Assembly (NCBI GenBank): GCA_030144725.1
Contig: JASKMD010000001.1
Location: forward strand, 1,403,923 to 1,467,922
Direction: 5' to 3'
From: Haematococcus lacustris
Taxonomy: Eukaryota > Chlorophyta > Chlorophyceae > Chlamydomonadales > Haematococcaceae
DNA: 64,000 nucleotides
Part shown: positions 34,831-46,600 of the stretch, piece after piece
How positions within the stretch are numbered: position 1 is the stretch's first letter
How the letters are laid out: each line of letters starts with the position of its first letter
Translations under genes and position numbers: made by a program
The notes under the pieces: model-generated
What the model was told of the DNA's origin: nothing
The model's input: only the letters and a program-made list of their open reading frames with translations
Databases searched by the model: none

Positions 34831-35157
34831 ATGTTCACTGACGAGTTATGGGACCCAGGCAAAGCCGTCATTAATACAATGGCGCTCGAGGCGCAGTCGC
34901 AAGCACCGGGCTCCGAGGCGAGCACTTCTTCTGGGTTGAGGTGAGGTCTAGCCTAGGTAGTAGCCCTAAGTTAGCTGATACTTGACCTAACACGTTCGCG
35001 CTGCTGTGCAGTCCGCATCAGGTACACCGCGCTACACCTAGTGCATTAGGTGAACATGTCGTGAACATGTCGTGAACTTACATTTGTTTCGCACCTCAAC
35101 GCAGGCCGCACCCCTGAGCGTACCAAGAAGTACGACCCAAGCAACAAAAAACAATGA
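34831..35157 (+). CDS. Small three-exon gene, 66 aa, unknown function
   Basis: Exons 34831-34940, 35012-35049 and 35105-35157. GT-AG introns of 71 and 55 bp keep phase perfectly, giving 201 nt. The product begins MFTDELWDPGKAVINTM and ends with a basic, hydrophilic tail GRTPERTKKYDPSNKKQ. No signal peptide, membrane segment or known domain is visible. It lies head-to-head with paralogue 2, 363 bp apart, so the two may share a promoter. Support comes from consistent splice signals, low-repeat composition and a stop straight after the charged tail. I do not recognise the family. Confidence 0.6.
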
Positions 35158-36045
35158 ACCCCTAACAAAGGGGATGTGTGTGGTTTTGAGCTACTAGGGC
35201 TCTAGCAACAGGCACACACACCAGAAGGCTGAGCTGAAGTGCGCATTAGGCACACTGTCGGTAGCCTTTACAATGATGAGCTCGCAGCCAGGTTCGATTC
35301 CAACTCATGCTTTATCTTGGTGTAGCATGAGGGCTGTGGGGTTCAGGAGTTGGCGGTGGTATGATGTAAATACAGCGATTACATGAAATCTAGGCATTCG
35401 AGTCATGGAGCACTCACTGACATCACACTGTTGTTGTGGATGTGCTTATGGCCAGACCCTCTTAAGTCCGAGAATGGCTTTTACAAAACCTTGTCATGCA
35501 TGTCCTAGTGCCGGAACGTGTGCGATTGTCGTAGCACCGTGCGGCATGCGATGACCGCTTAGACTGCTATACGCCCGTAATGCCAGGAACCCCGTAAACG
35601 AGAAAAGGGCGGACACCAATTAGCCGGTCGCTCTCACGACATCGCACAGCGCAGGTTGGGAGTGCTTCGCAATACCGTGGTTGCCTCCTAGCGCTCCTAA
35701 CCTGCGCTGTGCGATGTACAATAATATAAGGGCAAGTACAGCCGGCGCTTGTGATTCCTCCCGGCTCAACCAAATCGACATTGTTTCCTGGATGTAGACG
35801 CGCACCCAGTTCTACTTCTGTGGAGGCTTACTCGTTAATGGTCCTTAGGTATACCTTCCACTTCAAGGTAAACACTGACTGTGCGAGCATGTGCAGCCTA
35901 CACAAAGCTTGCTGTGTTGCTATTGATGAGTATGTCCCGCAGATGATGAGCAGAATGACCCGCCCTTGCTATCGCTCTCAATGTAGACAAAGCATAAGTA
36001 AGCAGGAAGTTATCCACTTCGTGCATAGCTACCCCCACATTCCTA
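35158..36045. other. Mostly unassigned spacer with a long hairpin
   Basis: No gene was recognised. It contains the 79-nt hairpin listed separately. The short segment around 36009-36040 resembles 54513-54545 (GTTATCCAC..TGCATAGCTAC). Confidence 0.4.
35639..35717. ncRNA. 79-nt hairpin, 28-bp stem (small-RNA precursor or foldback)
   Basis: Arms 35639-35666 and 35690-35717 pair over all 28 positions when transcribed from the plus strand. The only two non-Watson-Crick pairs are G-U wobbles. The loop is 23 nt (35667-35689). Size and stem perfection fit a short hairpin RNA or miRNA precursor, but a tiny foldback element is equally possible. No promoter was identified. Confidence 0.4.
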
Positions 36046-36333
36046 CAAATTAATCCCTGCGTCCGTCCCTGCGTGTTGACCAACCTTGTCCGATCGGGCT
36101 GAAATTTTGATAGATGGTAGTTTGCAGAATACAAAACATATTTTTCAAACAAATAAAACATATTTTTATGAGAGTAGGGATAGGTTGCGGGCCACAGCGC
36201 AACAGCTTTTGGATTTTTCCAAATATTTTTCTTGAACAATATGTTTTATTTTCTGAAAACTGCCATCTATCAAAATTTCAGCCCGATCGGACAAGGTCGG
36301 TAGAACGCAGGGACAAACGCAGGGACTAAATTG
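36046..36333. mobile_element. Stowaway/mariner-like MITE
   Basis: Inverted repeats of about 90 bp occupy both ends of a 288-bp AT-rich segment: CTTGTCCGATCGGGCTGAAA is perfect in both arms, and the outer part has CCCTGCGT twice per arm. It is flanked by TA (36044-36045 and 36334-36335), the mariner target duplication. No coding capacity. Confidence 0.75.
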
Positions 36334-36441
36334 TAGGAGTGCAGGAGCTCAGCCCAGGAGCACCCAGCCCAGCTCAGCCCAGCCCTCCCACTCCCCCCCC
36401 CCCCTCCACCCCCCCCCTGACATAGCAGCCCTCTCCCTACC

Positions 36442-36649
36442 TGTAGCGAACGGCTTCTCGAAGCCTAGCTCGCCTCACGGTACTTCTGTACTGCAGTGTG
36501 ACATGGTGGGCGAAAGGGGCAGGTGGGCCTTCGTGCACACCTGCTTCAGAGGTTCGACTCCTCGGGGGAAACGTTCTAAACCCTGGCCGTGTCATGCTGT
36601 GGGAAAGAAGGTAGTTATCGGTTGTCGGCGCTGCTCTTAGCACGCTACA
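36442..36649 (+). repeat. 5' LTR of gypsy element
   Basis: 208 bp, unusually short for gypsy. It starts TGTAGCG and ends CGCTACA. Includes GGTTCGACTCC, a perfect pol III B-box-like sequence, at 36552-36562. Confidence 0.97.
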
Positions 36650-36652
36650 TTT

Positions 36653-36666
36653 TGGTTTCCGACCGA
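36653..36666 (+). promoter_or_regulatory. Putative tRNA primer-binding site
   Basis: TGGTTTCCGACCGA lies three bases after the LTR. Its complement ends in CCA, as a tRNA 3' end must. The same 14 bases follow the TRIM 5' LTR (55777-55790). The tRNA species was not identified. Confidence 0.7.
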
Positions 36667-36699
36667 CGTTGCTACTAACGCCACTTTCTCCCTAAGCAA

Positions 36700-37563
36700 A
36701 TGACTGCCAATAAGGAGCCTCCTCCTGGAGGAGACAAACGACCGGAGCGTCCTGCTCCTGGGAGCCAAACTCCTGGCTCCCCGCCCCCAGCGACTCCGAA
36801 CGCCACTACTGGTGCTCCAGCGGGAGTCCCTGCTACGACTGGGGCGCCAACTACTGGCACGACGGTGCCTATCACCAATCCTGTCCTTCCTGTGCCTATC
36901 ACAAGCCCCGCCTTCGCGGAAATCGAGAGGGTTACTGGTCTACCACCTGCTCAGGCGATGGATCTGCTGAAGAACGTCCTGCAGACTCTGAACGCTATGT
37001 CCTCCGCTCAGCCTCCGGCTGGCCCAGCACCTTCTGCTGTGGCGGCCCCTGGAGCTGCCCCGCTCTCCTATGCAGGAGCCCTGACAGCTGCCCCGATCTT
37101 GCCTGATGTTGGCACGTCTGCGACTACTGCGCAATTTGACGAGGTTCAGAGGCTTCGCCAGCAGCTGGTGGGAGCGAATGCGAACCTCCAGGCTTCTCAG
37201 AACGAAGCTGTCCGGATCCGAGCGGAGCTCGCTGAGATGGAGCGTCTCCAGGGCCTGCAGAATGCGCTGGTGAGTGGAGAGCAGACTGTGGCAGACATAC
37301 GCAACCAGTATTCACAGTCAGCTCGACCTGCTGTGAATGGTAGCAGTGGCACCTCTGCTGCAAAGCCTGTTGCTGCTGCACCAGCCTCGTCTGGCACCAC
37401 CGCACCTGCTGCACCTGTCGCACCTGTTGCGCCGCACCCGTTGTCAGTAGGACAGGCACCTTCATCTCAGGTTGCGTCCCCTTTACCTGTGTCAGCATCT
37501 CTGCCCAGGGTCAAGGTTCCAGGTCCTGAGAAATGGACAGATCAGTGCCTCAACACCTCTCGA
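36700..37563 (+). CDS. gag: gag, 5' part (gypsy element)
   Basis: The ATG at 36700, 50 bp after the LTR, opens 288 codons of Gag: a Pro/Ala/Thr-rich N-terminus, then a helical segment (about residues 145-195, QLVGANANLQASQNEA). The frame is interrupted at 37563 by the Dualen insertion. The target duplication at 37551-37563 ends on a codon boundary, and the frame resumes at 49324. The nominal ORF that runs on into the LINE 3' UTR (to 37755) is an artefact of the insertion. Confidence 0.9.
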
Positions 37564-37671
37564 AGAAGAAGAAGAAGACTACTCCGGTATTCACCGGCGT
37601 GCATTAAGGGAGGAGCTACCGCCTGGGGCGCGGCCTGCTCCCACCATCCAGCCAAAGAAGAGGCGTCCCCC

Positions 37672-40600
37672 CTACCCTCCCCCCCCTTTGGTAGCCCTGA
37701 GTCTGTAGCTTGTCTTTGCAATAGAGTGGGCTGCCTCCATAGCGTGCCTAGTTAACTTGTTGAGCAGCTTGGTAGTGTTGGCTTGTGTGATCCCGAGGGT
37801 TAGGAGGTGTTGCCGTGTGTGCGCTTCGTAGGTTATGCCCCCTATGCCTAGTAGGATTGGTATGATAGCGACCATATGGTCTTCCTTGCGTATGGTCTCG
37901 GCTAAGTGGGTGTGTTGAGTGAGTGCCTTGTTTAATTGGTCCGTCCACCGTGAGTCCGAGCAGTATTTGATTTCTATGATACAGACCCGCTTGGTGTCCT
38001 TGCCGTCCTTGCTTGCCTTCTTATGAGGGAGCACCATGAGAATATCCGGCCTAGTGGTGTGTTTAGTATCTTCTGGTTTCAGTCCGAGTGTTTGGAGTGT
38101 TGTGTGTAGCGTGTCGCTCGGGAGGTCCAGGCTTTCCTTAGCGCCCTTCTCCCAGCTGCCGGTGTCCGCAAAGCTGATGTACCCGCCTAGGGTTCCCTTG
38201 CTTATAGCTTTAGTGATGAGGCGGCCCGCCCCGTTGTGCCTTTCTTGCACCATCGGTAGTGTCTCGCTGCAGCCCGAGAGGAGGTGAGTGGCGCTATCCG
38301 CCTCCCCGCAGAGCGGGCATCGGTCATCAGTCGCCCGTTTCCAGCGCATAGCTAGTTTCTGGTTGTATAGCCCTCCGGTACGATAGAGTAGGGCAGTGCG
38401 TTGCGCGTGGGTGGAGATGTTCGTGTCGATCATCACTCTTTCGCCTGCTCCTTTCGCCGCGGCTTTGGTGATCTCCTGAGTCATCTGGTAGTAGATACTG
38501 TCTTGATTGGCAAGACCGAGGTTGTGCTTGCGGTGCATGTGTGCCCGCACGCTTTGGCGGCAATCCGGCAATGGGGCGGGGGATTCGCCGTCGGTTTCGT
38601 TGCTGAGCCAGTTCTTCGTCTCATTCCGTGTGGTCGGGCTGTAGGCCGGGGTGTTGGCGAGCTCTGGGTGTAGCGCCGCATACTTGGCGAGGGCATCGGC
38701 GCCTTCGTTGCCGATGATGCCCGAGTGGGCCCTGACTTTGTAGAAGTGGATCGTGGCGGGGCTGTCGATGATGAGGGTGGCGATAGCGGTCAGGATGTCG
38801 TTGTGTCTGTGGGTGATGAGCGACATCGGGTTAGCGAGGGCTCTGCGGATCTGGTAGAGGGAGCAAAGGCTATCGGTGGCGATACGTTTGGCCCCCGCTT
38901 TGAGTGCCGCGTGTATCGCCGTGAGTTCCGCCCTGTTAATGGTTTTGCTTTCTGGGTCGTTTAGGGCGGCTGTGATGAGGACGTTGTTCTCCGGGATATA
39001 GACCCCCGCCCCGACGCTCTCCGGAGCTGCCCCCGAGGTCTTAATGCAGCTGCCGTCCGTGTACGCGATCGTGGCCCATTCGGTGATGGCCATCCGTGGC
39101 TGCGTCGTGGAATGGTGCGTGAGTTGTTCGTGGCTGCGTTGGTGCCCCGAGGTGGGGAGGTCCCTGTCCAGCGGCAAGCGCATATGTTGTTTGTGACCGC
39201 TGGGGGGTGTGGCTGGCTGGCTTTGATTCGTTGGTCTGTTGCGGATTGGGTGTGTGTCTCGTTGAGGGTGGAGGGCAGTGGCAGTGCTAGCCAGCCAACC
39301 TTGGGGGTTGCCTTTGGTGACGAGTTGTTGTCCTGCTGCATTCCAAATGACGTAGATGTGGAGTTTGGCGTGCTTGCCTGGCTTGGGGCATCTGGTCTTG
39401 GTGGGGGGTATGCTAGCCAGGTGCTGGCAGTACTCAGGGTACCGCCGCAGGGTGTCAATGTGTTTAGGGTAGGAGATGCCCTTTTTCCCAGGGATCAGCA
39501 TGATGGTTGCCATGGCCTCCTCTTGAGTAGCTGAATGTATAGCATGGTTAACGCATTTCAGTGCCACTGCATCATCTGCCGGTACGTTCCATGTGGATAA
39601 GCCAGTGTGGCGAACCAGTAGGCAGTTGTGGTGTGCCCCAAAGGCCGTGTCGTTGGTGTCAGGGCTCCAATAGGTGGTGGTTTCTGGTCTAACTGTGAGT
39701 GGATCAGCCCATCTTTGCACGGTGCTTGGAAAGCTTCGTGTGGTGTGTAGGGTGTTAAGGGCTTTGTCTTGTGCCCCTCTCATGGGGTGGTGGCTGCTCT
39801 GTGCGTCCTGTCTCCTTAGTAGGGCCACTGCCTCTGTGGCCAGGTTGCGTGTGTGTGGTGTGTGTTGTAACCAAGCGTGTAGATGTTGGTGCTGGTCTTT
39901 CGTCAGGAGGCCAACTGTGCGACCCGACTCGTCGTGGACCGTTACATGTTGCACTAAGTCGTGCCGTGGCATAATGGGCTCCCCCGTGCTGAGGCTCATC
40001 GCGGGGGCGGTCATGTGGGGGTGCAGTTGGAGGAAGGTTTCGCAATTGCCCGTCCCTACGATGTCCGTCTGCGGGTTGATGGGGTAGGTGTGAAAGGTGG
40101 CCTTCGAGTGCAGGTTGTTGCACCGGGGTAGCCAGGTGTGCGGGTCCGGTAGTCCCTGTCGGGTGTGGGCCGGCAGGTGCGCGTCGGGCCTCGCATGTCT
40201 GGCCTCTTGTATCTGCCTGTTTTCCTCGTCGTAGTCGTTGCGCTTTGCCATGTAGTCCAGGTGTGCCGTGATGAGCGGCGCCGGTTCGAGAGTGGGGTGC
40301 CAGTGTACTCGTATGAGGTCCGAGTGCGCTGACTGGCGCATGGTTGTCTTAAAGTCATTGCTGCCGAACTTGCATATAGGGCACAGCCAGTATCCTGGTT
40401 CCTTGTGTCCTGACAGGTGGGCTTCATCTAGGCAGGCTGGGTGGTAGGCCCTCTTGCAGTTATGGCACGTTGGGCTGTCTCCTCTTGGTAGCCAGCACAG
40501 CTCACAAGTGCATACGTCTTTAGCCTCTTCCCTGCTGATGGTCTCTATGTGTGTGGGTGTATAGCCCTCTTCTGCACATAGTGGTAATGCCCATCTATCT

Positions 40601-43600
40601 ATGACTGTGGGCTTCCAATGCACCTTGTAGTAGTTTTCCTTGTTGATGCCGTCCCATTGCCAGCCATCTATGCTGGTAATGGCCTCTTGGTGGCCGTACA
40701 TGGCCCCAAGTATGCAGCCTAGATTCTTGGATTTACATCGGCAGGCTTTATCCACCTTCCAGCTGGAAAGTCCTGGGAGGTCAAGGCCTACTATGCGCAC
40801 TATATCTTGCGGAATAGTTTGGGTCTGTCTGCCCTCATTGTTCCGTTTCGTGCCCGCCTTGGGTGGGTTGGGCTTCGTTGGGGCCGATTTTGTTGCTCGT
40901 TGCTCTCGTTTCAGCAGTCGTGAGCTCGTCCGAATGGCCTCATGGACTGCGGGTGCCGCTGCGGCCCGGTCCGCCGTTGCTGGTTGCGTTGCGTGCATGA
41001 CCGCATACGCTTTCATATCCATGTAGCGAGCTTTGGTGTCAGGCACTGCGGGTGTGGGCGCAAGTTCCGTGAGGCCCGCGGCCCAGGGTGTGATTTTGCG
41101 TTGGTCGGGCGGGAGGTCGAGTGATGTGTTGCGGCTGTCTCGGATGGCACGCGTTGCGGTCGCATCTGGGCATGAGGGTTGGGCCGCCATGGCCGCGAGT
41201 TTGTTGAGGGCGATGATGTGCTTCTGCTTGACTTTTTTCCCGTACTTCGATGTGAGCATGTTACCCGTGATGATGTGTGTGTTGCCCTTGCAGCTGAGCT
41301 CAGAAGCATGCGTGATGCCTAGGCTTTTGAGGCAGGTGATGCTGGCACTAACGACATCGTGTGCTTGGGAGCTGCTGGCCTGTGTGATGAGGCGGCCGAG
41401 TGTGTGGCACTCTTCATGGTAGAGAGGTAGCCCCTCTTCCGTGGCCGACAGCCCGGATATAGAGGCATAGACCAGCTGCCTTGCCCTAAGGGTGTGATGG
41501 AGAAGGGTGAGAATGCGGTGTCCTTGTGTGCTAGCCTGGGTACTGAGCCATGTGATTTGTTTGTGCAGCATGCTCCTCGAGATGTGGGCGTGTGCCACAT
41601 CTGTGGACTGGAGGCTGTGTGTGAGGGCTGTCGTGTTGCGGGCGTGGTACTCTTGGGCAGTAGAGCTAATGCCTATGCCTAGCTTGCCAGCGTCTTCTCT
41701 GATGATGGCGTTGGGCGTTCCCAGGGGGAGTCTGAGTTTGAGCTTAACGCATTGATTGATGGATCTGTCGTACAGCTCAAGGTCCCCTGGGGTGCAGGGC
41801 ACGGCACAGAAGCTGTAGGCTAGGCTGGGTATGACGGCGGTGCGGATGATGTGTATGGCCTGTCTGGCACTGGCAAAGGAGCGTCTGAGTCTCTCGAGTT
41901 TTTGGCGGAGCTGGGTGATCATAGCGGTGTGTTGTGGTTTCCAGTCCAGCGTCATGGTGATGAGCACACCCAGGTAGGTGAATGGTGAGGTCGGGCGGTG
42001 GTAGGTGACGGATTTCCCTTGTAGGCTGACGGTTCGGAGTTGTTGGCTGGCCCGCTTATCCGCTTCGGCCGCGTTGCTGCACATGCCTGTTTCGACCGAG
42101 TGATGGAGCGCCGCTGTAGCGAGGGTTTTACTGTGTGAGATGATGAGGTGACCCCAGTCCGAGAAGGCTGAGAGTTTGTCCGCTTGGCATCGGAGGTTGC
42201 GAAGGGTGTTGCAGAGTATAGCTATGTCATCTGCATAGTCGATGCTGCTGACGGTGGCGCGTACCCCGCTGTCGGCCGTTGCTGATTTGAATTTATAGCC
42301 CCTCGCGCCCACTTGCAGCCATCGCAGGAGGGGTTCGATGTAAATGAGAAATAGGAAGGGCGAGAGAGAGTCGCCTTGTATGGTGCCCCGGTTGACGGGT
42401 ACCGGGTCAGTATGGCCGTACGGGGTTTTAAAGCGCGTTGTAGCGCCCGTGTATAGGTCCTTTACTGCGTCCGTCGCGTCCGTGGGGAAGCCTAGGTCAT
42501 GCATGATCCAGAGTAGTTTGTCTTGGCAGGTGGTGTTGAACGCACTGGTGAAGTCGACCAGGAGCGCGTAGATATCTGCCTTGGCCAGTTTAGCATCCTC
42601 AAGGGCCATGACAAGCATCTGCAGCTGTTGTGTGGTGTTCCTGTGGGAGCGGAACCCGGCCTGGTTCTTGCTGAGCATCCCATTAGCTTCAGCATACTCG
42701 GACAGCGTCTTGGTAATGAGGCTGGTCCACAGCTTGTAAACGGTGTTGGCTAGGCCCACAGGTCTGTAGGAGTTGAGGTCCGTTTCTTGCCCCTTGTCCT
42801 TGTAGAGGAGGCATGTGTCACTGGTTTTCCATGCTGTGGGTGTGCAACCTGTTGCCCACATGATGATGAAGAGCTGGTGGATGGTGTCCCGTATCTCCCA
42901 TGGCAGCATCTTGATGATTTCATTTTCTACGCCGTCTGGTCCCGGGGCCTTGCCTCCCGCCAGCCTGCTGAGGCATTCCTGGAAGCCTGCCTTGTCCATG
43001 ATGGCTGTGTGCAGCCAGTGTATGTTTTGGCATGCGTGCAGTGCGAAGGCGTCGTCTGCTTTGGCGCGAGCCCACGGGTAGTTTCGTGTCTGTGTAGTAA
43101 TGTAGTGGCCAGTCTTGGGGGTCGGGGCCGACAGCTTCTGCCCATATGCGGCGGTGATTATCCGGTTAAGGTCGGCAGGGGCGGTGCATATGGTTTTGGT
43201 GTCAGGATCAGCTAGCGCCTGCAGGCCTTTGTGGTCGGTGCGGGATGGGCGTAGGATACGTTTGTTAGCCTTCTTGGGCTGGGTGCTGATCAGTTGTTGC
43301 ATTCTGGCGCGAGCTTGTGCGATGGCGAGTGCGGAGTCATCGTCGTCTAGTTGGTGGATTTGGTCGCGGTACGAGTTGGTCAGCCGGGCGAGCGCGGCCT
43401 GCACGTGGTTTTCGGTTGGGTCTTCGCCCTGGCGCGCTTGCACCGCCTCCCTTGTTTCCGCATTCGTCGTATCTGTCTCTGGGACAAGTTCATCGATGGT
43501 TGGGTGCACGTTGTTTTGCTTGAAAAACACTCTAGCCTTCCGGCTGAGTTCTCTGGTGGTTTTAAGCTTTTTGCCTAGTGCCTGTCTAATCCTACACATG

Positions 43601-46600
43601 GTCCTGCGTTGGTAGTGTTGGCCTCCCCTTGTTAGGGTCTTAGTATTGCATGTCTTTAGAGCTGCCGTCCTGCAGGTTTGTAGGAGGTGCGTAAGCATGG
43701 TGGCTGCGGTGTCTACAGCTTCCCTGGCCGGGCGTCCTGCCACTGATGTCAGGCGCTGTGGTTGTTGAGGGTTGGTCTTGTCAAGTGTAGCCAGGTGGTG
43801 GGTAGCCTCTGTGTATATGGGGGCTAAGAAGGCTGTCAGTTCTGCGTGCAATTGTGGGACGCCTGAGCTGGGTTGTTGCACTGCCAGGCGGTATGCTTCC
43901 CTGTCCTTATTGGTAACGGGGGTGGTGAGGATGGTGTAGCTGTGCTTCGGTGGTTTGTGTGGGGCTGCCAGGTCTATGCCCAGGCGGGCTGTATTCAGTG
44001 CGGCGGTGAGTGGCCTGTGGTCGCTCAGATAGGCGTTGGTATCGACGTGCGTGCGGTGCTCAGGACCGTGTCTTGCGTCGCGTGTTAGGATAGCGTCGAT
44101 GCGGCTGTTGCAGTGCGGTTGCTGGTAGGTCCAGGCCCGGTCGCCGGGATCAGCTTCCTTCAGTTGCATTTCTGTGGCGAAGCCCCTCATCATGCTGTCT
44201 TGTGTGTATTCAGTGTGCTCGGAGCGATCCTCTGTTTTCATCGTGGCGTTGATGTCGCCCGCCAGGATGAGTGAGCCGGGCAGGTGGCCCGTGGCTGTTC
44301 GTATATGCTCTTGCATTTTCTCGCGCAGTGAGAGCGCTTCGCCATTGGATCCCGACGGCCAGTACGTGGCGATGATGGTGAGCTGTTCGCACTGGTGTTG
44401 GTTGAGGGTCAGGATGACGCATCGTGCATTTACCTCAGCATCGATGCTCGGTGAGAGCATAGTGTCTTGCATTTGGATGGCTAAGTTGTGTTTGATGCCT
44501 ATTAGTACTTCACTGTGGCCTCTGTGTCGGTGTGTCGTATAATCTGGCATGACTCTCTTCAGCCAGCCAGAGCCTGGATTGTTGCTCCTGGGCTGGGTCA
44601 TGGTTTCAGTTAGGATCAGGATGTCCGGGCTGTGCTGGTGCACAAGGTTGAGGACGTCGTTCCTGGACCTATGAAGGCTTCTAACGTTCAGGGTCGTTAG
44701 TGTGATATGCTGTCGATTGTGTGTTGGTTGTGGCTGCCGGGTTGGCAAGGTGCTGTGTTGTGGGTGTGGTCCTGGGTGCTCAATGGGGTAACGTAGGTTA
44801 TCAGTGGGGGGTGGCGGTGTTGTGGGGATGGCGGCGGGGGGTGGAGTGGGGGCTGTGTTTAGGTATCTGTACATCAGGGTCTGTGTGTGCGAGTCCTTGG
44901 TTTGCGCTCTTGGCTTGGTCCGTTTTTTGTCTACGATAGTGCCCGATGATGTGGGCCGTTTACTGCTGCTTGACCGGTCTTGTAGAGTGGGGAGAGTGAC
45001 TGTGGGGGCGACCTGGCGCAGTCGCGGCCGGGTCTGCTTGTCTGTCGGGTGGGTGTCTGCTGTGGCTGTTAGTATGCGCTTGTAACTCGCTGGTTGTGCA
45101 GTGGGTAGCGGCCGGTCTGTTCGGGGGGTGTGCGCGGGTTGTGTGCCCAGGTCTTGGGTAGTAAGGTCGATGTGGGTGGTACGTAGATGTTGTTCCAGCT
45201 GCTCCGTTGTGGCGCGCCTTGTAGGGTCAGCTAGCCAGCATAGTGGGTGGATGAGGTTAGTATCAGCCGCGTCGCCCTTTTTAATTTGAACGAGCATGCC
45301 ATGCAGCTGGAGCCAGTCTTCCGGGGTGTCCAACCGGCGTGGGTGGCCGCGTTCCGAGTCCAACCAGTGCCATGCGTTGTTAATGTGGCGGATGGTGGTA
45401 GCGTGATTGTGAGTAATGAGGATGGCGGCTGTGTTAGTGTAGCTGTCCGTCTTGCCCGTGAGCGTGGTGAGGAGCTCGGGTGTGATGTTGTGGTTGTAGG
45501 TGGTTGTGGTTGGAGGGCATAGGTGGAGGTCCTTGTGGTGGTGGTATAGGTAGTGGTTTACGGTGGAGATGGTGAAGTTGCCAGATTCCTCGTAGATGTG
45601 TGGGAGGCTGCTACGTAGTGGTATTATCCTATGCTCCTGCCTTGCCTGTTTGGCTAGGTCCTGGATGTGTGTAGTAAGTGCTTTGCAGTGTGTGATAACG
45701 TCCTCAGGCCTGATCATTGGTTTTCCCATGGCCATGTTAAGGGCGTGCACTAGACAACATTGTTTGTATTGCCTTTCCATGTAGCAGTGGGACGGGTTCT
45801 GGTTGTCTTCTTTGTGGCTGATGATGTGACTTATACCTTGTCGGGTGGTGGCCATGGTTTGGGCTGGTGTAGCTGCTGGGTCAGGTGCAATGACGAACAC
45901 CTCGTGGAAGTGATTCGTGTAAGAATGCGACAGCTCGCAGATGGCTATAGCTGATTTACTGGAGCTGTCGGAGTCCAGGAGCTTCCACTGCCCACCCAAC
46001 TTCCTGAGCGCCATGCTGTGGCCGTTTGTTTTGCACAAAAAGTTGAGTGTGGCGTACTCTATCGCTATGGTGTCGAAGTTGTCGTCGTTCCAATCGTCTG
46101 TGGTGCGTAGTTGAGCGACACTCTTAATAGTGAGGCCGTATTTGTATCGAAGGTATAGGTGAATGACCTCGTCGCTGAAAGCACCCCCGTCCCCGCGTGC
46201 GGTGTGCCACGCCTTCTTGTCGCCTTCGTCGTGCAATGTTTTCTGCCAGGTTATCCAATAATTATGTAGGTCCTCAGGCTTCACCCATGGCTTGCCAGCT
46301 GCATTGTTTAGGGAGTGGGCCTGGCAATTGCGGTTTACCTGTGCTTCAAAAAACCGGGGGTTAGGGTTAACTTCTGGATGATGCTCCTCATAGTGGGATG
46401 GGCCTGGGTTGGCTTCAATATCACCTCCTGCTAGCAACAGCCAGCCTATATAGAGCAAGTAGATAGCACTGTAGCAGGGGGACATGACGCCAAGGCAATG
46501 GGCTAGCTTGGTTAAAAGGGCTGGGATGCCCATGCGGGTAGGCAGATCAGGCATGCGGTTGATGCGCAGCTTGTGTATTGTGTACCGTTGCAAAGTCGCG

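Noticed and set aside
36700..37755. Gag ORF running to 37755 as a natural C-terminus
   Set aside because: Beyond 37563 it reads through the LINE 3' UTR; the true frame resumes at 49324.
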